This document shows, in pieces, positions 50,196 to 58,845 of a DNA stretch of 64,000 bases (the stretch's first letter is position 1; each line of letters begins with the position of its first letter). The translations under genes and the position numbers were made by a program. The DNA comes from Candidatus Binatia bacterium. GTDB lineage: Bacteria; Desulfobacterota; Binatia; Bin18. The notes below the pieces were generated by a model, which saw nothing but the letters and a program-made list of their open reading frames with translations, did no database searches and was not told the origin of the DNA. The DNA is taken from positions 372,001 to 436,000 of the forward strand of contig JAJDTY010000073.1 of the NCBI GenBank assembly GCA_022826945.1, written 5' to 3'.

Positions 50196-51371
50196 ATGGA
50201 TATCCCTGATCAAACAAACAGCCTCCTCAAGGCCGTATCTGACCTCGCTGCCCAGGTTCGTTCGCTCAGTCATCAGATTGAAGCCCAGCGTCGCCTCCCC
50301 CAATCTCTTGTCGATGCCATGGCCACCGCAGGCCTCTTTCGGCTGCTCATTCCTCGCTCGCTTGGCGGTCTTGAGGTCGATGTCTCTACATTCATCCAGA
50401 CTATTGAGGCGACCGCAGCCTTGGACGGTTCAGTCGGCTGGTCGGCTATGATCGGTGCAACGGGAGGACTGACGAGCGGCTATCTTCCGTTGGAAACTGC
50501 TCGGGAGATCTATGGCAGCGACCCGCATATCGTCACTGCCGGAGCCCTCGCTCCACACGGAAAGGCTAGACCGGTCGAGGGAGGCTACTACGTCACAGGA
50601 CGTTGGCCTTTTAACAGCGGTTGTGAATACTGTGCCTGGCTCATGGGCAACTGCATTGTCCAGGCGGCTGAGGAGTCTCCTCATCTGCGTTCCGACGGAC
50701 AGCCAGACATTCGTCTGATGCTCTTTCCTGCGGCGGAAGCCGACATTATCGACACCTGGTCAGTCTCCGGCCTGCGAGGAAGCGGCAGCCACGATATTGC
50801 GATCCATGACCTTTTTATTCCCGCAGAGAGAACGGTGGCATATGGCCTTGAGCCCCCTACACAGCCTGGCCCACTCTATGCCTTCCCTACCTTTGGCTTA
50901 CTGGCAATCGGTGTTGCCAGCGTAGCCGTGGGTATGGCCCACAGCAGCATTGCCTGTCTGATAGAGCTTGCCCGTACCAAGATTCCAACCGGAGGGCGTC
51001 GGCCGCTCGGTGAACGCCCATTCATCCACATGCAGGTGGCGCAGGCTCAAGCACGGCTCCAGGCAGCCCGCGCCGGGCTCTTTGCCATAGCCCAGGAGAC
51101 ATGGAATATGACGTGTCAGAGGGAAGCGATTCCCCTTGAGCAGCGGGCGGCTATTCGTCTTGCAGCTAACTACGCCACCAGCGAGTCCGTCGCAGTGGTG
51201 GATAGTATGTATACTGTGGCGGGGACCAGTGCCATCTGGGACACGAGTCCGCTCCAACGGGCTTTCCGCGACATCCACGTGCTGACCCAACACGCGGTCA
51301 TCGCGCCACCTCTGTACGAGCTTGCCGGTCGGGTCTTGTTTGGCCTCAAGACCGATACGTCGATGTTATAG
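50196..51371 (+). CDS. Acyl-CoA dehydrogenase-fold flavoprotein (HsaA/HpaB-like monooxygenase group)
   Basis: The 391-residue protein has the acyl-CoA dehydrogenase fold: QSLVDAMATAGLFRLLIPRSLGGLEVD, the AALDGSVGWSAMIGAT segment, YVTGRWPFNSGCEYCAW and GLRGSGSHDIAIHDLFIPAERTV, ending AFRDIHVLTQHAVIAPPLYELAGRVLFG. The lack of the catalytic glutamate and this pattern are typical of flavin-dependent hydroxylases of the HsaA or DszC type rather than true dehydrogenases. The substrate is unknown. It lies 67 bases after frmA on the same strand. Confidence 0.83.
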   Translation: MDIPDQTNSLLKAVSDLAAQVRSLSHQIEAQRRLPQSLVDAMATAGLFRLLIPRSLGGLEVDVSTFIQTIEATAALDGSVGWSAMIGATGGLTSGYLPLETAREIYGSDPHIVTAGALAPHGKARPVEGGYYVTGRWPFNSGCEYCAWLMGNCIVQAAEESPHLRSDGQPDIRLMLFPAAEADIIDTWSVSGLRGSGSHDIAIHDLFIPAERTVAYGLEPPTQPGPLYAFPTFGLLAIGVASVAVGMAHSSIACLIELARTKIPTGGRRPLGERPFIHMQVAQAQARLQAARAGLFAIAQETWNMTCQREAIPLEQRAAIRLAANYATSESVAVVDSMYTVAGTSAIWDTSPLQRAFRDIHVLTQHAVIAPPLYELAGRVLFGLKTDTSML

Positions 51372-51400
51372 TCGTCTGACCACTTTCCTCTTCTCGCATG

Positions 51401-54217
51401 TCAGGGGACGACTTTTTTGAGCAACTGGAGGCTAACCTGAGGATTGTGGTACGGTCCGCTAACCTGAAACGGCAGCGCCGTGAGTCGGTCGGTGCTCTGG
51501 GCGAGTAGTTTGCCCGCTAAAGGAACCTTCTCAACGACACTCGTAATACCGCGCAGCGGAACAACATCGGTCGCGATATCAAGCGTTTTCTGCCGCAAGT
51601 TCACCTGGCCTCGGGCGTCCAGGCGAACAGCCTCCCCGATGAGAGCGAGATTCTCTGTGGTGAGGTGCCCGTGTCTCACGACGACATCTCCGGTCAGCGA
51701 AGAAAAGGGAAGGCCGTCGCGGGGCAACTGCGGCAACGAGAAGCTGAGAAGGCTTTGCAGACTGACGGCGGTCCAGAGCCGAACGAGAATCGGGAGTTGC
51801 CGGGCAATCCCATCTTGAACTGAGAACGTCAATTCGCCATCCCATTCCTCCGGGTCATCCCAGAACTCCCAATTGGCAATCTCGATCTCGCCGCTGGCAT
51901 CTAAGACGCCAGAGAGAGTATCGGTTGGATGGCCAAGAGCGGTAAAAAAATCTGCCGCATCAACTTGGCTTACCTGCGGTGCGAACGAGAGCGCGGACGA
52001 GTCGAGCCAAAACGTCCCTTCTCCCCGAACGTGTCCGGCTGAGATGCCAGCTTCTCCGAGGCGGAAGTCAACCTGACGGTCATGCCGGTCAATAGAGACC
52101 CGGAGCGGTGCCACGCTAAACGTCTGATACCGCACACGGTCGCACTGGACATCGACCCGCACCTTGTTCTGTTCCGTTGTCTCTTTCTTCTCCGGTTGAA
52201 CGGCACCAGGTATTAAGATCGATTCGAAATCCAACTCGCCACACTCCAGGCTGACACGCAGTTCCAGGGGCTCAAGGCTCAGCAGTTCACCCGAGCCCGC
52301 CACACTCCCACCGGGCAGGCTGGCCTGCTCAATGACAAATTGCCCCTGCTGACCCTGCCAGGAGAATTGTCCACGCGTGATATCGAGCGGTTCAAGAAAC
52401 GACAGCACGTCCATACGGGCCTGGCTCAGCGCAATTCTCCCCTCGGTCTCCAGGCTGTGACGTTGCGGACCAAACCGGGCAACCAGCCTACCGCTGAACC
52501 GTCCGGACTGTAGGTCCACTACAGCCCCGTCAAGCAGCGCCACAAAATCCTGGACAGCCGCCTGTGGAAGGGACAGAGCAACATGTCCCCGCTGTGAGGC
52601 AGTAAAGGGATGTTCGATCGTTCCCTCCAGGAACCCGACCGAGGTCCCCATACGAAAACGGATATCCTGGAGCCTCGCCTCCTCCGGCGTGAGATGCACG
52701 GCTCCATTCACCTCGGACAGGGTTAGCCCCCACTCGGGAAGGTTCATGCCGGCTGAACGCCACTCTAACGTCGCGGCGTACGAGAGCTGGGTGCTCCCGC
52801 CAGGGGGAAGCCGCACGTTTAGCCGAAAGTCAGCCTGTCCTGACGGCTGGTGCACTGCTGGCAGGAACGTTTCTCGTTTTTTTGGTGACACAAATGAGAG
52901 CAGAGGCTCCAGGTCATCGGCGAGATTTATCTGCGCGGCGAGTCTGACTCCGAGCGCTGGTGACGCTTTTGAGAACAGGGGCCCCCAGTCAGCGCTCAGT
53001 TCCGTGAGCGCCGAGGCTTGTCCGTACGAGCCCTTCAGGTTCGAGGCGTGCAGTTGACCGTCCTGCAAACGAAGTTGTCCCGCTACCAGACGAACCGGAA
53101 GGCCATTCTTCACGAACCGGGCCTCCACCTCTTCAAGCGTGGCATTCAAGGTGAGCGATGCTGGACTTTCAGCCAAGTTTTCGAGCAGCCCGGCGACCGG
53201 GGCGACCACCAACCATGAGGAAGCGTAAGGCGGATTATCCCAATGCAAGTCTGTCAGGCCGATGCTGCCACGCTCAATCGTCAGGTGTGAAAGACGGGCC
53301 TCTCGGACGCTTATTCGACCCGAGACGGTCGTGCTTGCATTCGCCCCTCCGGCATACTTCCCCGAGAAGTCTGCCCGCGCCACGGGCCAATCTGCCCCAA
53401 CCCATGTACCCAACTCATGGACGGCAACATTCTGGAGGCGAATGTCGCCTCGCCATTTTGCCGGAGGCGCATTCGGTGTCGGCTCCCAGTGTGAGGAGCG
53501 AGAACGGAGCGTCAGTTGTCCAACCTCTCCGTTCCTGCCCAAGTCCGCACTCAACTCTCCCCACACGCCACCGGTATCCCAAGCAATCCGCATCCGTGCA
53601 CGGGTGAAGACCACAGGAGCTCCGGTGGATGGTTGCTGAAAGACAAGTGTTGCATCTTCCAAGACAAGTTGGTGGACCAACAGTTGTGGGGAAAACCAGA
53701 GATTGGTGTCGGACGGAGTGTTCTCAGCCTCGGCTTCTTCGGCAAACGGATTCGCCTGGCGAGAGAACAGGCGCGCAACCGGAGCGGTCGATTCGGCATT
53801 CGATGTCGGTTGCGTAAGCTGGACGCTCGGCTTCAAGAAAAAGATATGACGAAAGAGCAGTTGCCCACGTAAGAGCGCTTTGAGATCAAGCACGAGATCA
53901 ATACGTTCGGCAGTCATGAAGGGATCGGTGCCGTCGTGCGCCTGCATATTGACTGTCTTGAACTGCACCCCTACCCCCTGCCGAAAGGAGAGCGTACTCG
54001 ATGCAATCTCCACTTCTGCGCGGAAGAACCGTTCCAGTTCTTGTTCAAGGAAGGCAACATAGCGCTGTTCGGATAAGAACCAGCCAGCGAGTAGAAATCC
54101 CGCCAGGATTCCACTCAATACAAAAACGACCAGACCCAGCACCAGCCGCCGGAGTCCCCTGGGATAGCGAAATAGCCGGGATCGCTGTTCTGCCGTCTCC
54201 GTCTCAGGTTGGGCCAT
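51401..54217 (-). CDS. AsmA-like envelope protein (AsmA/YhdP superfamily)
   Basis: The 938-residue protein has one N-terminal membrane helix (LVLGLVVFVLSGILAGFLLAGWFL) and then a long periplasmic beta-rich region with the AsmA N-terminal pattern QELERFFRAEVEIASSTLSF and VNMQAHDGTDPFMTAERIDLVLDLKALLRG. The C-terminus is an AsmA-like domain ending ALPFQVSGPYHNPQVSLQLL. AsmA-family proteins are thought to form bridges that move phospholipids between the membranes. It ends convergently with the flavoprotein gene and the next gene upstream (alpha/beta hydrolase) is on the same strand. Confidence 0.85.
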   Translation of the reverse strand: MAQPETETAEQRSRLFRYPRGLRRLVLGLVVFVLSGILAGFLLAGWFLSEQRYVAFLEQELERFFRAEVEIASSTLSFRQGVGVQFKTVNMQAHDGTDPFMTAERIDLVLDLKALLRGQLLFRHIFFLKPSVQLTQPTSNAESTAPVARLFSRQANPFAEEAEAENTPSDTNLWFSPQLLVHQLVLEDATLVFQQPSTGAPVVFTRARMRIAWDTGGVWGELSADLGRNGEVGQLTLRSRSSHWEPTPNAPPAKWRGDIRLQNVAVHELGTWVGADWPVARADFSGKYAGGANASTTVSGRISVREARLSHLTIERGSIGLTDLHWDNPPYASSWLVVAPVAGLLENLAESPASLTLNATLEEVEARFVKNGLPVRLVAGQLRLQDGQLHASNLKGSYGQASALTELSADWGPLFSKASPALGVRLAAQINLADDLEPLLSFVSPKKRETFLPAVHQPSGQADFRLNVRLPPGGSTQLSYAATLEWRSAGMNLPEWGLTLSEVNGAVHLTPEEARLQDIRFRMGTSVGFLEGTIEHPFTASQRGHVALSLPQAAVQDFVALLDGAVVDLQSGRFSGRLVARFGPQRHSLETEGRIALSQARMDVLSFLEPLDITRGQFSWQGQQGQFVIEQASLPGGSVAGSGELLSLEPLELRVSLECGELDFESILIPGAVQPEKKETTEQNKVRVDVQCDRVRYQTFSVAPLRVSIDRHDRQVDFRLGEAGISAGHVRGEGTFWLDSSALSFAPQVSQVDAADFFTALGHPTDTLSGVLDASGEIEIANWEFWDDPEEWDGELTFSVQDGIARQLPILVRLWTAVSLQSLLSFSLPQLPRDGLPFSSLTGDVVVRHGHLTTENLALIGEAVRLDARGQVNLRQKTLDIATDVVPLRGITSVVEKVPLAGKLLAQSTDRLTALPFQVSGPYHNPQVSLQLLKKVVP

Positions 54218-54225
54218 GCTTACGT

Positions 54226-55065
54226 CTATTCAGTCGTACCAGTAGAGGGTTCATCAGCGACGAACTTGTCAATAGTTTGGAAATACCGTTGCCCGGCGAC
54301 CCGGTACAGGCCGCCATGCTCTCCACCTGGGATTTCATAAAACTGCTTGGGTGGAGGAGCCAGTTCATACAAGTCACGACCCTGCTGAAAGGGCACAAGC
54401 CCATCCCGGGTGCCATGAATAACAAGCAGTGGAACTGCGAGCCTTGGAATAAGCCTAGCTGAGTTGAGGTCGTCTTTCACCAAGAAGGCTAGGGGTCGGA
54501 GGAGAAGCAGGGCTTGTCCCATCGCGTACAGGGAGTAAAACGGGGCTTCCAGAACCATGCGGGCCGGGCGCACCTCCAGTACAGGGTCAACCGCAAGGGC
54601 AATCGCGACCGCGCAGCCCAAGGATTCGCCAAAAAAGACGAGCCGTTTTCCCTCGCTCCAGCCCCGTTCCTGAATGAGCTGGAGTGCGGCCCGACCGTCG
54701 GATATAATGCCGGGAATCGACGGACGGCCATGACTCAGGCCATAGCCCTGGTAGTCAAACAGGACATGGCTGCCGCCAACATGCGTATGCATCAAATAGG
54801 CGTGCTCTAATCGATTCTGAATATTCCCGCCATTCCCGTGAAACCAGATAAAGATGACGTCCCCCGGGCCGGGAATATACCAGCCGTGCAAGAGTGTCCC
54901 CGTCTCTCCTCCAAAGCGGATGTCCTCGTAGGCAAGCTCATAAACTGCTGGCGTTACATCCACAGTCGAGCTGGGATGGAAAAGGAAAAAATTCTTCAGC
55001 CACTCGGTAGGAGCGATAAGAGTCGAGGCAAAAAAAGCACTCCAGCCAAGAACGATCTGCGTCAT
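54226..55065 (-). CDS. Membrane-anchored alpha/beta hydrolase (BEM46-like)
   Basis: The product of about 279 residues has a short N-terminal hydrophobic segment, IWFHGNGGN (oxyanion HGxG), the nucleophile elbow VFFGESLGCAVAIAL (GESLG), the acid HGTRDGLVPFQQG, and the catalytic histidine in GGEHGGLY. This fits the BEM46/YqkD group of serine hydrolases with unknown substrates. The track start is GTG 55074; ATG 55065 begins MTQIVLGWSAFF. It precedes the AsmA-like gene by 8 bases, hinting at a shared envelope role. Confidence 0.87.
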   Translation of the reverse strand: MTQIVLGWSAFFASTLIAPTEWLKNFFLFHPSSTVDVTPAVYELAYEDIRFGGETGTLLHGWYIPGPGDVIFIWFHGNGGNIQNRLEHAYLMHTHVGGSHVLFDYQGYGLSHGRPSIPGIISDGRAALQLIQERGWSEGKRLVFFGESLGCAVAIALAVDPVLEVRPARMVLEAPFYSLYAMGQALLLLRPLAFLVKDDLNSARLIPRLAVPLLVIHGTRDGLVPFQQGRDLYELAPPPKQFYEIPGGEHGGLYRVAGQRYFQTIDKFVADEPSTGTTE

Positions 55066-55130
55066 GCTTGTCACTGTATAGTTGCTCTACTCGCGAGGGC
55101 CGGAGAGGTGGCGTACGAGTTATTCCTATC

Positions 55131-55631
55131 CTATGGTTTCTCGGTCTGGCGGACCGATCGTTTCTTCTTTTGATATAAACCACTCCGCCCTTCTCGCAAA
55201 TCACGTTGAGCAAGCTCTTCTTCTGAACTAGTCTGCCCACTCACAAAACGATAGCTCGCCTGCACAAACTCGTCGACCTTGTCTTCGTCCGTCAATGTTT
55301 CTGCGCTGAGAGCCAGATATTCCCGCATCACGAACTCCCCACCACCGGGATGAAAAAGGTCTCCGGCCCGACTGGCGCTCGCGGAAACCAACTGCATAGC
55401 TGGGAGTTTCAAGGCCAAGTCTTCACCCAGGAGAAAAGAAAAGGGATTCCCGTTGGCATAGTAGCACAGGCCACCAAACATACGGCGATGCGTGACCCCC
55501 GTCAGGCCCAGACGGGCAATTGCCTCATCCAAAGTCAACTGATGACGCGGAGGCGGACGCTTTGCCTTTTGTTTTGCTATCTTTTGCGCCACGACGATCA
55601 AGATAGAGGGGAAAGACAGGAGGAGACCCAC
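55131..55631 (-). CDS. TfoX N-terminal-domain protein
   Basis: The core (about residues 30-125) matches the TfoX N-terminal domain: DEAIARLGLTGVTHRRMFGG, LCYYANGNPFSFLLGEDLALKLP, and a C-terminal LTDEDKVDEFVQASYRFV. TfoX/Sxy proteins regulate competence in gammaproteobacteria, but short stand-alone domains like this have no established role. The tail is basic (KKKRSVRQTEKP). The start (GTG 55631) is uncertain; an internal GTG at 55592 would remove a hydrophobic stretch that is unusual for the family. Confidence 0.75.
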   Translation of the reverse strand: MGLLLSFPSILIVVAQKIAKQKAKRPPPRHQLTLDEAIARLGLTGVTHRRMFGGLCYYANGNPFSFLLGEDLALKLPAMQLVSASASRAGDLFHPGGGEFVMREYLALSAETLTDEDKVDEFVQASYRFVSGQTSSEEELAQRDLREGRSGLYQKKKRSVRQTEKP

Positions 55632-55640
55632 ATCTAATGT

Positions 55641-56117
55641 CTATAAGAGCTCCTGTGGCCCCTCCCCCTCCATAACGCCCCCAGGGGCGGCGACCATACC
55701 CAATCCAACCAGAACCCAGAGCAGGACAATGCCGCACACAATTCCTATAGCAATCGCGCTCCAGTACGACGCAAGCTCACCGCCTTGTTGGATATGCAGG
55801 GCGATAGCCCGTCCCTGCAGACGAGTCGTCAGGAAATACATTACAAACACTTGGAGACCAACCAGCAGCGCCTCAAGCATACGTTGCTCTTGCGGTATCA
55901 ATCTGCTGAGGAGCAACGAGCCTACCGTCAGCATCCCCGTCCAGAGGAAAACATCCCGAACGGCACGGGGTTGAGACAGTCTCCGACAGTTCATTGACAG
56001 CAGAACACCGCCAGCAAGGGGAGAACCGAGGAAGGTTGCCAAGACAACGGCCCACACAGAATAGAGAGGCTCCTCCAGGTTATTCGTTCTGTGGCTCGGT
56101 AGATCAGTCGGCGGCAT
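55641..56117 (-). CDS. Small multi-pass membrane protein of unknown function
   Basis: From ATG 56117 with GGAGG five bases upstream, the 158-residue product has about four membrane helices (SVWAVVLATFLGSPLAGGVLL, FLWTGMLTVGSLLLSRLI, ALLVGLQVFVMYFLTT, SAIAIGIVCGIVLLWVLVGLGMV). I do not recognise a family. It precedes the TfoX-like gene by 9 bases on the same strand. Confidence 0.65.
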   Translation of the reverse strand: MPPTDLPSHRTNNLEEPLYSVWAVVLATFLGSPLAGGVLLSMNCRRLSQPRAVRDVFLWTGMLTVGSLLLSRLIPQEQRMLEALLVGLQVFVMYFLTTRLQGRAIALHIQQGGELASYWSAIAIGIVCGIVLLWVLVGLGMVAAPGGVMEGEGPQELL

Positions 56118-56291
56118 AGCCCCCTCCACAAAAGATATTCATCGGCCACGGTCAGCACACGAAAGTGCTCTGAGGCTACCCTTTGCTCCAAGACAATTCA
56201 ACTGAGCATGACACCGGTAGCGCGCGTGTGTATCTGCTTCGTCACCACGGGCTATGCCACACTCAGGGTATGCCGTCCAGGAGGCCAACGT

Positions 56292-56611
56292 ATGGCAAAA
56301 GGCATCGTTATCATCCTTTGGAGTTTTGAGGTCCTTGCCTGGCCGCTGATGGGACTTGGGCAAGGCACGATTTACACCTGGGTTGATAGCAAGGGACCGT
56401 CCATTATTCCGACACACTAACCGGTGAAGCCCGCTCGGTCGACGACGAGCTTCCACCGACGGCGAGTTTTGCAGCGCAGCCAGATACCATGTCACAATCG
56501 GAAATACAGCCCCCTGCCCTTCCCACCCGAAGGGTGACGGCAGACGCGGTCGCTAACGCAGCTGAGCGTGAAGAGATGTTCAACCAATGGAAAAGGAGAG
56601 GCCGAAGGTGA
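56292..56611 (+). pseudogene. Frameshifted DUF4124-domain envelope gene
   Basis: Reading from ATG 56292 gives a signal peptide (GIVIILWSFEVLAWPLMGLG) and the DUF4124 start GQGTIYTWVDSKG, then the frame stops after eight more residues. In the frame shifted by one base, translation continues from the same point as VHYSDTLTGEARSVDDELPP and on to a TGA at 56611, ending MFNQWKRRGRR. The family pattern is IYxWVDxxGxVHxSD, so one base has been lost within AAGGGACCGTCC. The track shows only the first part (56208-56420). It is either a real pseudogene or a sequencing error. The IS5-family element begins 80 bases downstream. Confidence 0.7.
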
Positions 56612-56692
56612 CCAAGTCGGACGAGGCGAAGATTTCGCACTCGGTCGAGATGGGCCGTTCGGCACAGACAACAGCAACGTGTTTGAGGACTA

Positions 56693-57528
56693 GGGTCCGG
56701 AATCATAACCAATAGAGGACGATGGCAGCGAGGGTGACCGTGGCCAAGTAGTTCTGCGCGAGTTTATCGTAGCGGGTGGCGAGGCGGCGCCAGTCCTTGA
56801 GGCGGCAGAAGGTGCGTTCAATACCATTGCGCTCCCGGTAGGCGACCGGGTCGAAGGGATGTTTGCGTTTGCGCGTCGGGTTGTTGGGGATGACCGGCTG
56901 ACAGCCCCGGCGCCACAGTAAGGCACGCAACGCATCACTGTCAGAGGCCGTATCGACCAGACAACGCTTCGGGGTCATATCAGCCACCAAGTCGGCGCCG
57001 ACCGGGGCGTCCCCGCGATGGCCTGGGCGGACGAGCAGCCGCCGCGGCCGGCCGTATTCATCGACGGCGGCATGGATTTTCGTCGTGCGGCCCCCCCGCG
57101 ACCGGCCAATCGCCTGCTGGTCCGCCCCCCTTTTCCCCCCGCCGCTGACCGATGCGCCTTGACGGGCGTCGCATCCAACATCAGCACCACGGGCGGCCCG
57201 CCGCGGCCACCTCCGTGAAGACCCGCTCCCAGATGCCTTTGCGCGCCCAGCGCACGAACCGATTGTACAACGTCTTGTAGGGCCCATAGCCGGGCGGTGC
57301 ATCGCGCCACCGACAGCCACTCTGTCACACGCGGATGATCCCGGAAATGACCCGCCGGTCGTCCACTCGCGGGACCCCCCGCACCTTGGTCGGCAACAGC
57401 GGCTGGAGCCGCGCGCATTGCTCCTCAGATAACCAAAACGGATTGCTCATCGCCTCTGCCCTCCAAAGTGAAGGGAGAACGAATCACAGCCCGCTTGCAA
57501 GGAAAATCCCCGTTATGAGTCCTGATCC
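56693..57528 (-). mobile_element. IS5-family insertion sequence (IS427-like), 836 bp, decayed
   Basis: Imperfect terminal inverted repeats of 17 bases are visible: GGGTCCGGAATCATAAC at 56693-56709 and GTTATGAGTCCTGATCC at 57512-57528 (14 of 17 pair). TA lies immediately outside each end, as expected for the TA target duplication of the IS427 group. The element contains one transposase gene broken by several lesions. The right-hand TA is also the left edge of the MITE-like element at 57529. Confidence 0.8.
56703..57450 (-). pseudogene. IS5-family transposase, inactivated
   Basis: The ATG at 57450 gives MSNPFWLSEEQCARLQPLLP, a classical IS5-family start. An in-frame TGA interrupts codon 42 where relatives have leucine (..IIRV-stop-QSGCRWRDAP). 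After VFTEVAAAG the frame changes to read PPVVLMLDATPVKAHRSAAG (first DDE aspartate), and then changes again at a GGGGGGAAAAGGGGGG run to SRGGRTTKIHAAVDEYGRPR... and ..RIERTFCRLKDWRRLATRYD-like NGIERTFCRLKDWRRLATRYD (glutamate region). The last change may be the programmed frameshift of the IS427 group; the nonsense codon and first shift are damage. The track shows parts as 56703-57320 and 56975-57418. Confidence 0.8.
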
Positions 57529-57721
57529 TAGTGTGCTGGAATTGAAGTTCGTGGCAGAAGTGGTGCTCGCCCCGGTGACAGAAGCGTTTGACCGCCGCAC
57601 GGATAGCGGCGGCGGACTGCGGCCCTGTGAAGGGGTTCGCCACGGCCCAGCAGAAAACCCTCCTGACAGCCAACGCTGAGGGCCATTCTCTAATGAGCTG
57701 TACTTCAGTTCCAGCACACTA
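57529..57721. mobile_element. MITE-like 189-bp element with 18-bp inverted repeats and TA flanks
   Basis: GTGTGCTGGAATTGAAGT (57531-57548) and ACTTCAGTTCCAGCACAC (57702-57719) are inverted repeats with one mismatch in 18, each flanked outside by TA. The interior is too short to encode a transposase; one open frame crosses it on the minus strand (57484-57717 in the track) but runs on into the neighbouring IS, so I do not call it a gene. TA flanks suggest mobilisation by an IS630/mariner-type or IS5-type enzyme; the family cannot be decided. Confidence 0.65.
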
Positions 57722-57777
57722 GCGCGCGATGCGAGTGAGTAGTCGCTCGGTGGAGGTTATGAGAATTTGCCTGACGG

Positions 57778-57820
57778 GGAAGCGTCCAGCCGGGACATTG
57801 CGGACCGTCTGGACGCTTCC
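57778..57820 (-). terminator. Perfect 12-bp inverted repeat downstream of the substrate-binding protein gene
   Basis: GGAAGCGTCCAG (57778-57789) and CTGGACGCTTCC (57809-57820) pair perfectly around a 19-base loop, 10 bases beyond the stop codon of the ABC substrate-binding protein gene. No T run follows, so it could be a Rho-dependent end or mRNA-stabilising hairpin. Confidence 0.45.
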
Positions 57821-57830
57821 ACCCGAAGGA

Positions 57831-58700
57831 TTATTCAAAGGATTCATCGCACGCAGCGATGGTTTCAGGGTCGGTAGCAAGTTGATCTTCCCACTCGCGG
57901 GTCTGGAACCAATAGTGGCTGCGCTGGTCGAGCCAGCCGCTCGCCTTGTTGGCCTCGATCCAGGTATTGAAGAAATTTAAGGTATCGAGGTCTCCTTTCC
58001 GCACGGCGACCGCTCCCACTTCCGAGGCAAACGGCTCCTCGAAGGGCAGGCGCAGAGTCTCCGGGTTGGCTTCAACCCACGTGGTCCGAGTCGTCGCGAA
58101 CGCTGCCGCAGCATGGGCGTCACCGGCGACGACTGCATCGCGGACAGCGGTGTCGGAATCAAAGAGCAGGAGCATAGCATCAGGAAAGGCACTCTCGACA
58201 AAACGCACGGACGATGCTCCCCGACGGGTCGCAATCGTGACATCGGAACTGTTAAAATCCGCCAGCGTTTCCATGTTTGCGGTTTGCTCCGTATTCGCCA
58301 CCAGGTAGACATCGCTGGAGTTGTACGTTGATGTGAAATTGACCCGGAGATTGCGTTCCGGAAGGGTCGTCATCCCGCTGATAATGACGTCAAACTCCTC
58401 GGCGATCAGTTCCGAGATGATGTAGTTCCAGTTCGTCGGGACAAATTCGATTCCAACCCCCATGTCCGCGGCCACTCTTTTCGCGACATCGATCTCGAAG
58501 CCGATCAGCTCACCGTCCGCATTGCAGGCCGACCAGGGTTCGAACAGACCGAGACCAACTCTCAGCGTCCCACGGTCCTGGACCTCCTCGATGACGCTGT
58601 CAAAAGCCCACCACGGGAAAAACTCGGCTGTCGCGCGAGAGTTGAAACCGCCAATCAGGACAGTAACGACCAGACCACACAATACGTGCTTTGTTCGCAT
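57831..58700 (-). CDS. ABC-type amino-acid/polar solute substrate-binding protein (SBP family 3)
   Basis: The 289-residue precursor has a signal peptide (HVLCGLVVTVLIGGFNSRATA) and the family 3 pattern: IEEVQDRGTLRVGLGLFEPWSA, GELIGFEIDVAKRVAADMGVGIEFVPTNW, DVIISGMTTLPERNLRVNFTSTY, and KGDLDTLNFFNTWIEANKASGWLDQRSHYWF. It would bind an amino acid or related ligand in the periplasm. The start has AAAGGAGG upstream. No permease or ATPase gene is adjacent, so it is an orphan binding protein here, hemmed in by mobile elements. Confidence 0.9.
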   Translation of the reverse strand: MRTKHVLCGLVVTVLIGGFNSRATAEFFPWWAFDSVIEEVQDRGTLRVGLGLFEPWSACNADGELIGFEIDVAKRVAADMGVGIEFVPTNWNYIISELIAEEFDVIISGMTTLPERNLRVNFTSTYNSSDVYLVANTEQTANMETLADFNSSDVTIATRRGASSVRFVESAFPDAMLLLFDSDTAVRDAVVAGDAHAAAAFATTRTTWVEANPETLRLPFEEPFASEVGAVAVRKGDLDTLNFFNTWIEANKASGWLDQRSHYWFQTREWEDQLATDPETIAACDESFE

Positions 58701-58782
58701 GGGACACCTCCTTTGAAGATTCGCTTTGAGGATTCGCTCCTCTCAGTACCTAGCACACGTGACTGAATTTTCACAATCTGAA

Positions 58783-58790
58783 TGTATGTA
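58783..58790. repeat. Left copy of 8-bp direct repeat TGTATGTA
   Basis: The same 8 bases recur at 60203-60210. The two copies lie exactly outside the inverted ends of the 58791-60202 element, as a target-site duplication would. Confidence 0.65.
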
Positions 58791-58793
58791 GGT

Positions 58794-58826
58794 ACTGTCC
58801 TAAGTAGGCAGTTGACTGCCTAAGTG
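58794..58826 (-). repeat. Left iterated end: two copies of the ACTTAGGCAGT-type motif
   Basis: Reading the minus strand, CACTTAGGCAGT (58826-58815) and ACTTAGGACAGT (58805-58794) are 20 bases apart at their TTAG cores. The spacer contains the perfect palindrome GGCAGT-TG-ACTGCC. The orientation is opposite to the right-end array. Confidence 0.65.
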
Positions 58827-58845
58827 AGGCAGTGTGTAGGAATAA

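Noticed and set aside
57325-57327. In-frame TGA of the transposase considered as selenocysteine or other recoding
   Set aside because: Relatives have leucine here, there is no functional reason for selenocysteine, and other lesions show the gene is dead.
57484-57717. Minus-strand ORF of 77 aa across the MITE-like element
   Set aside because: It begins in one inverted repeat, crosses the other and continues into the adjacent IS, so it is an accident of the junction.
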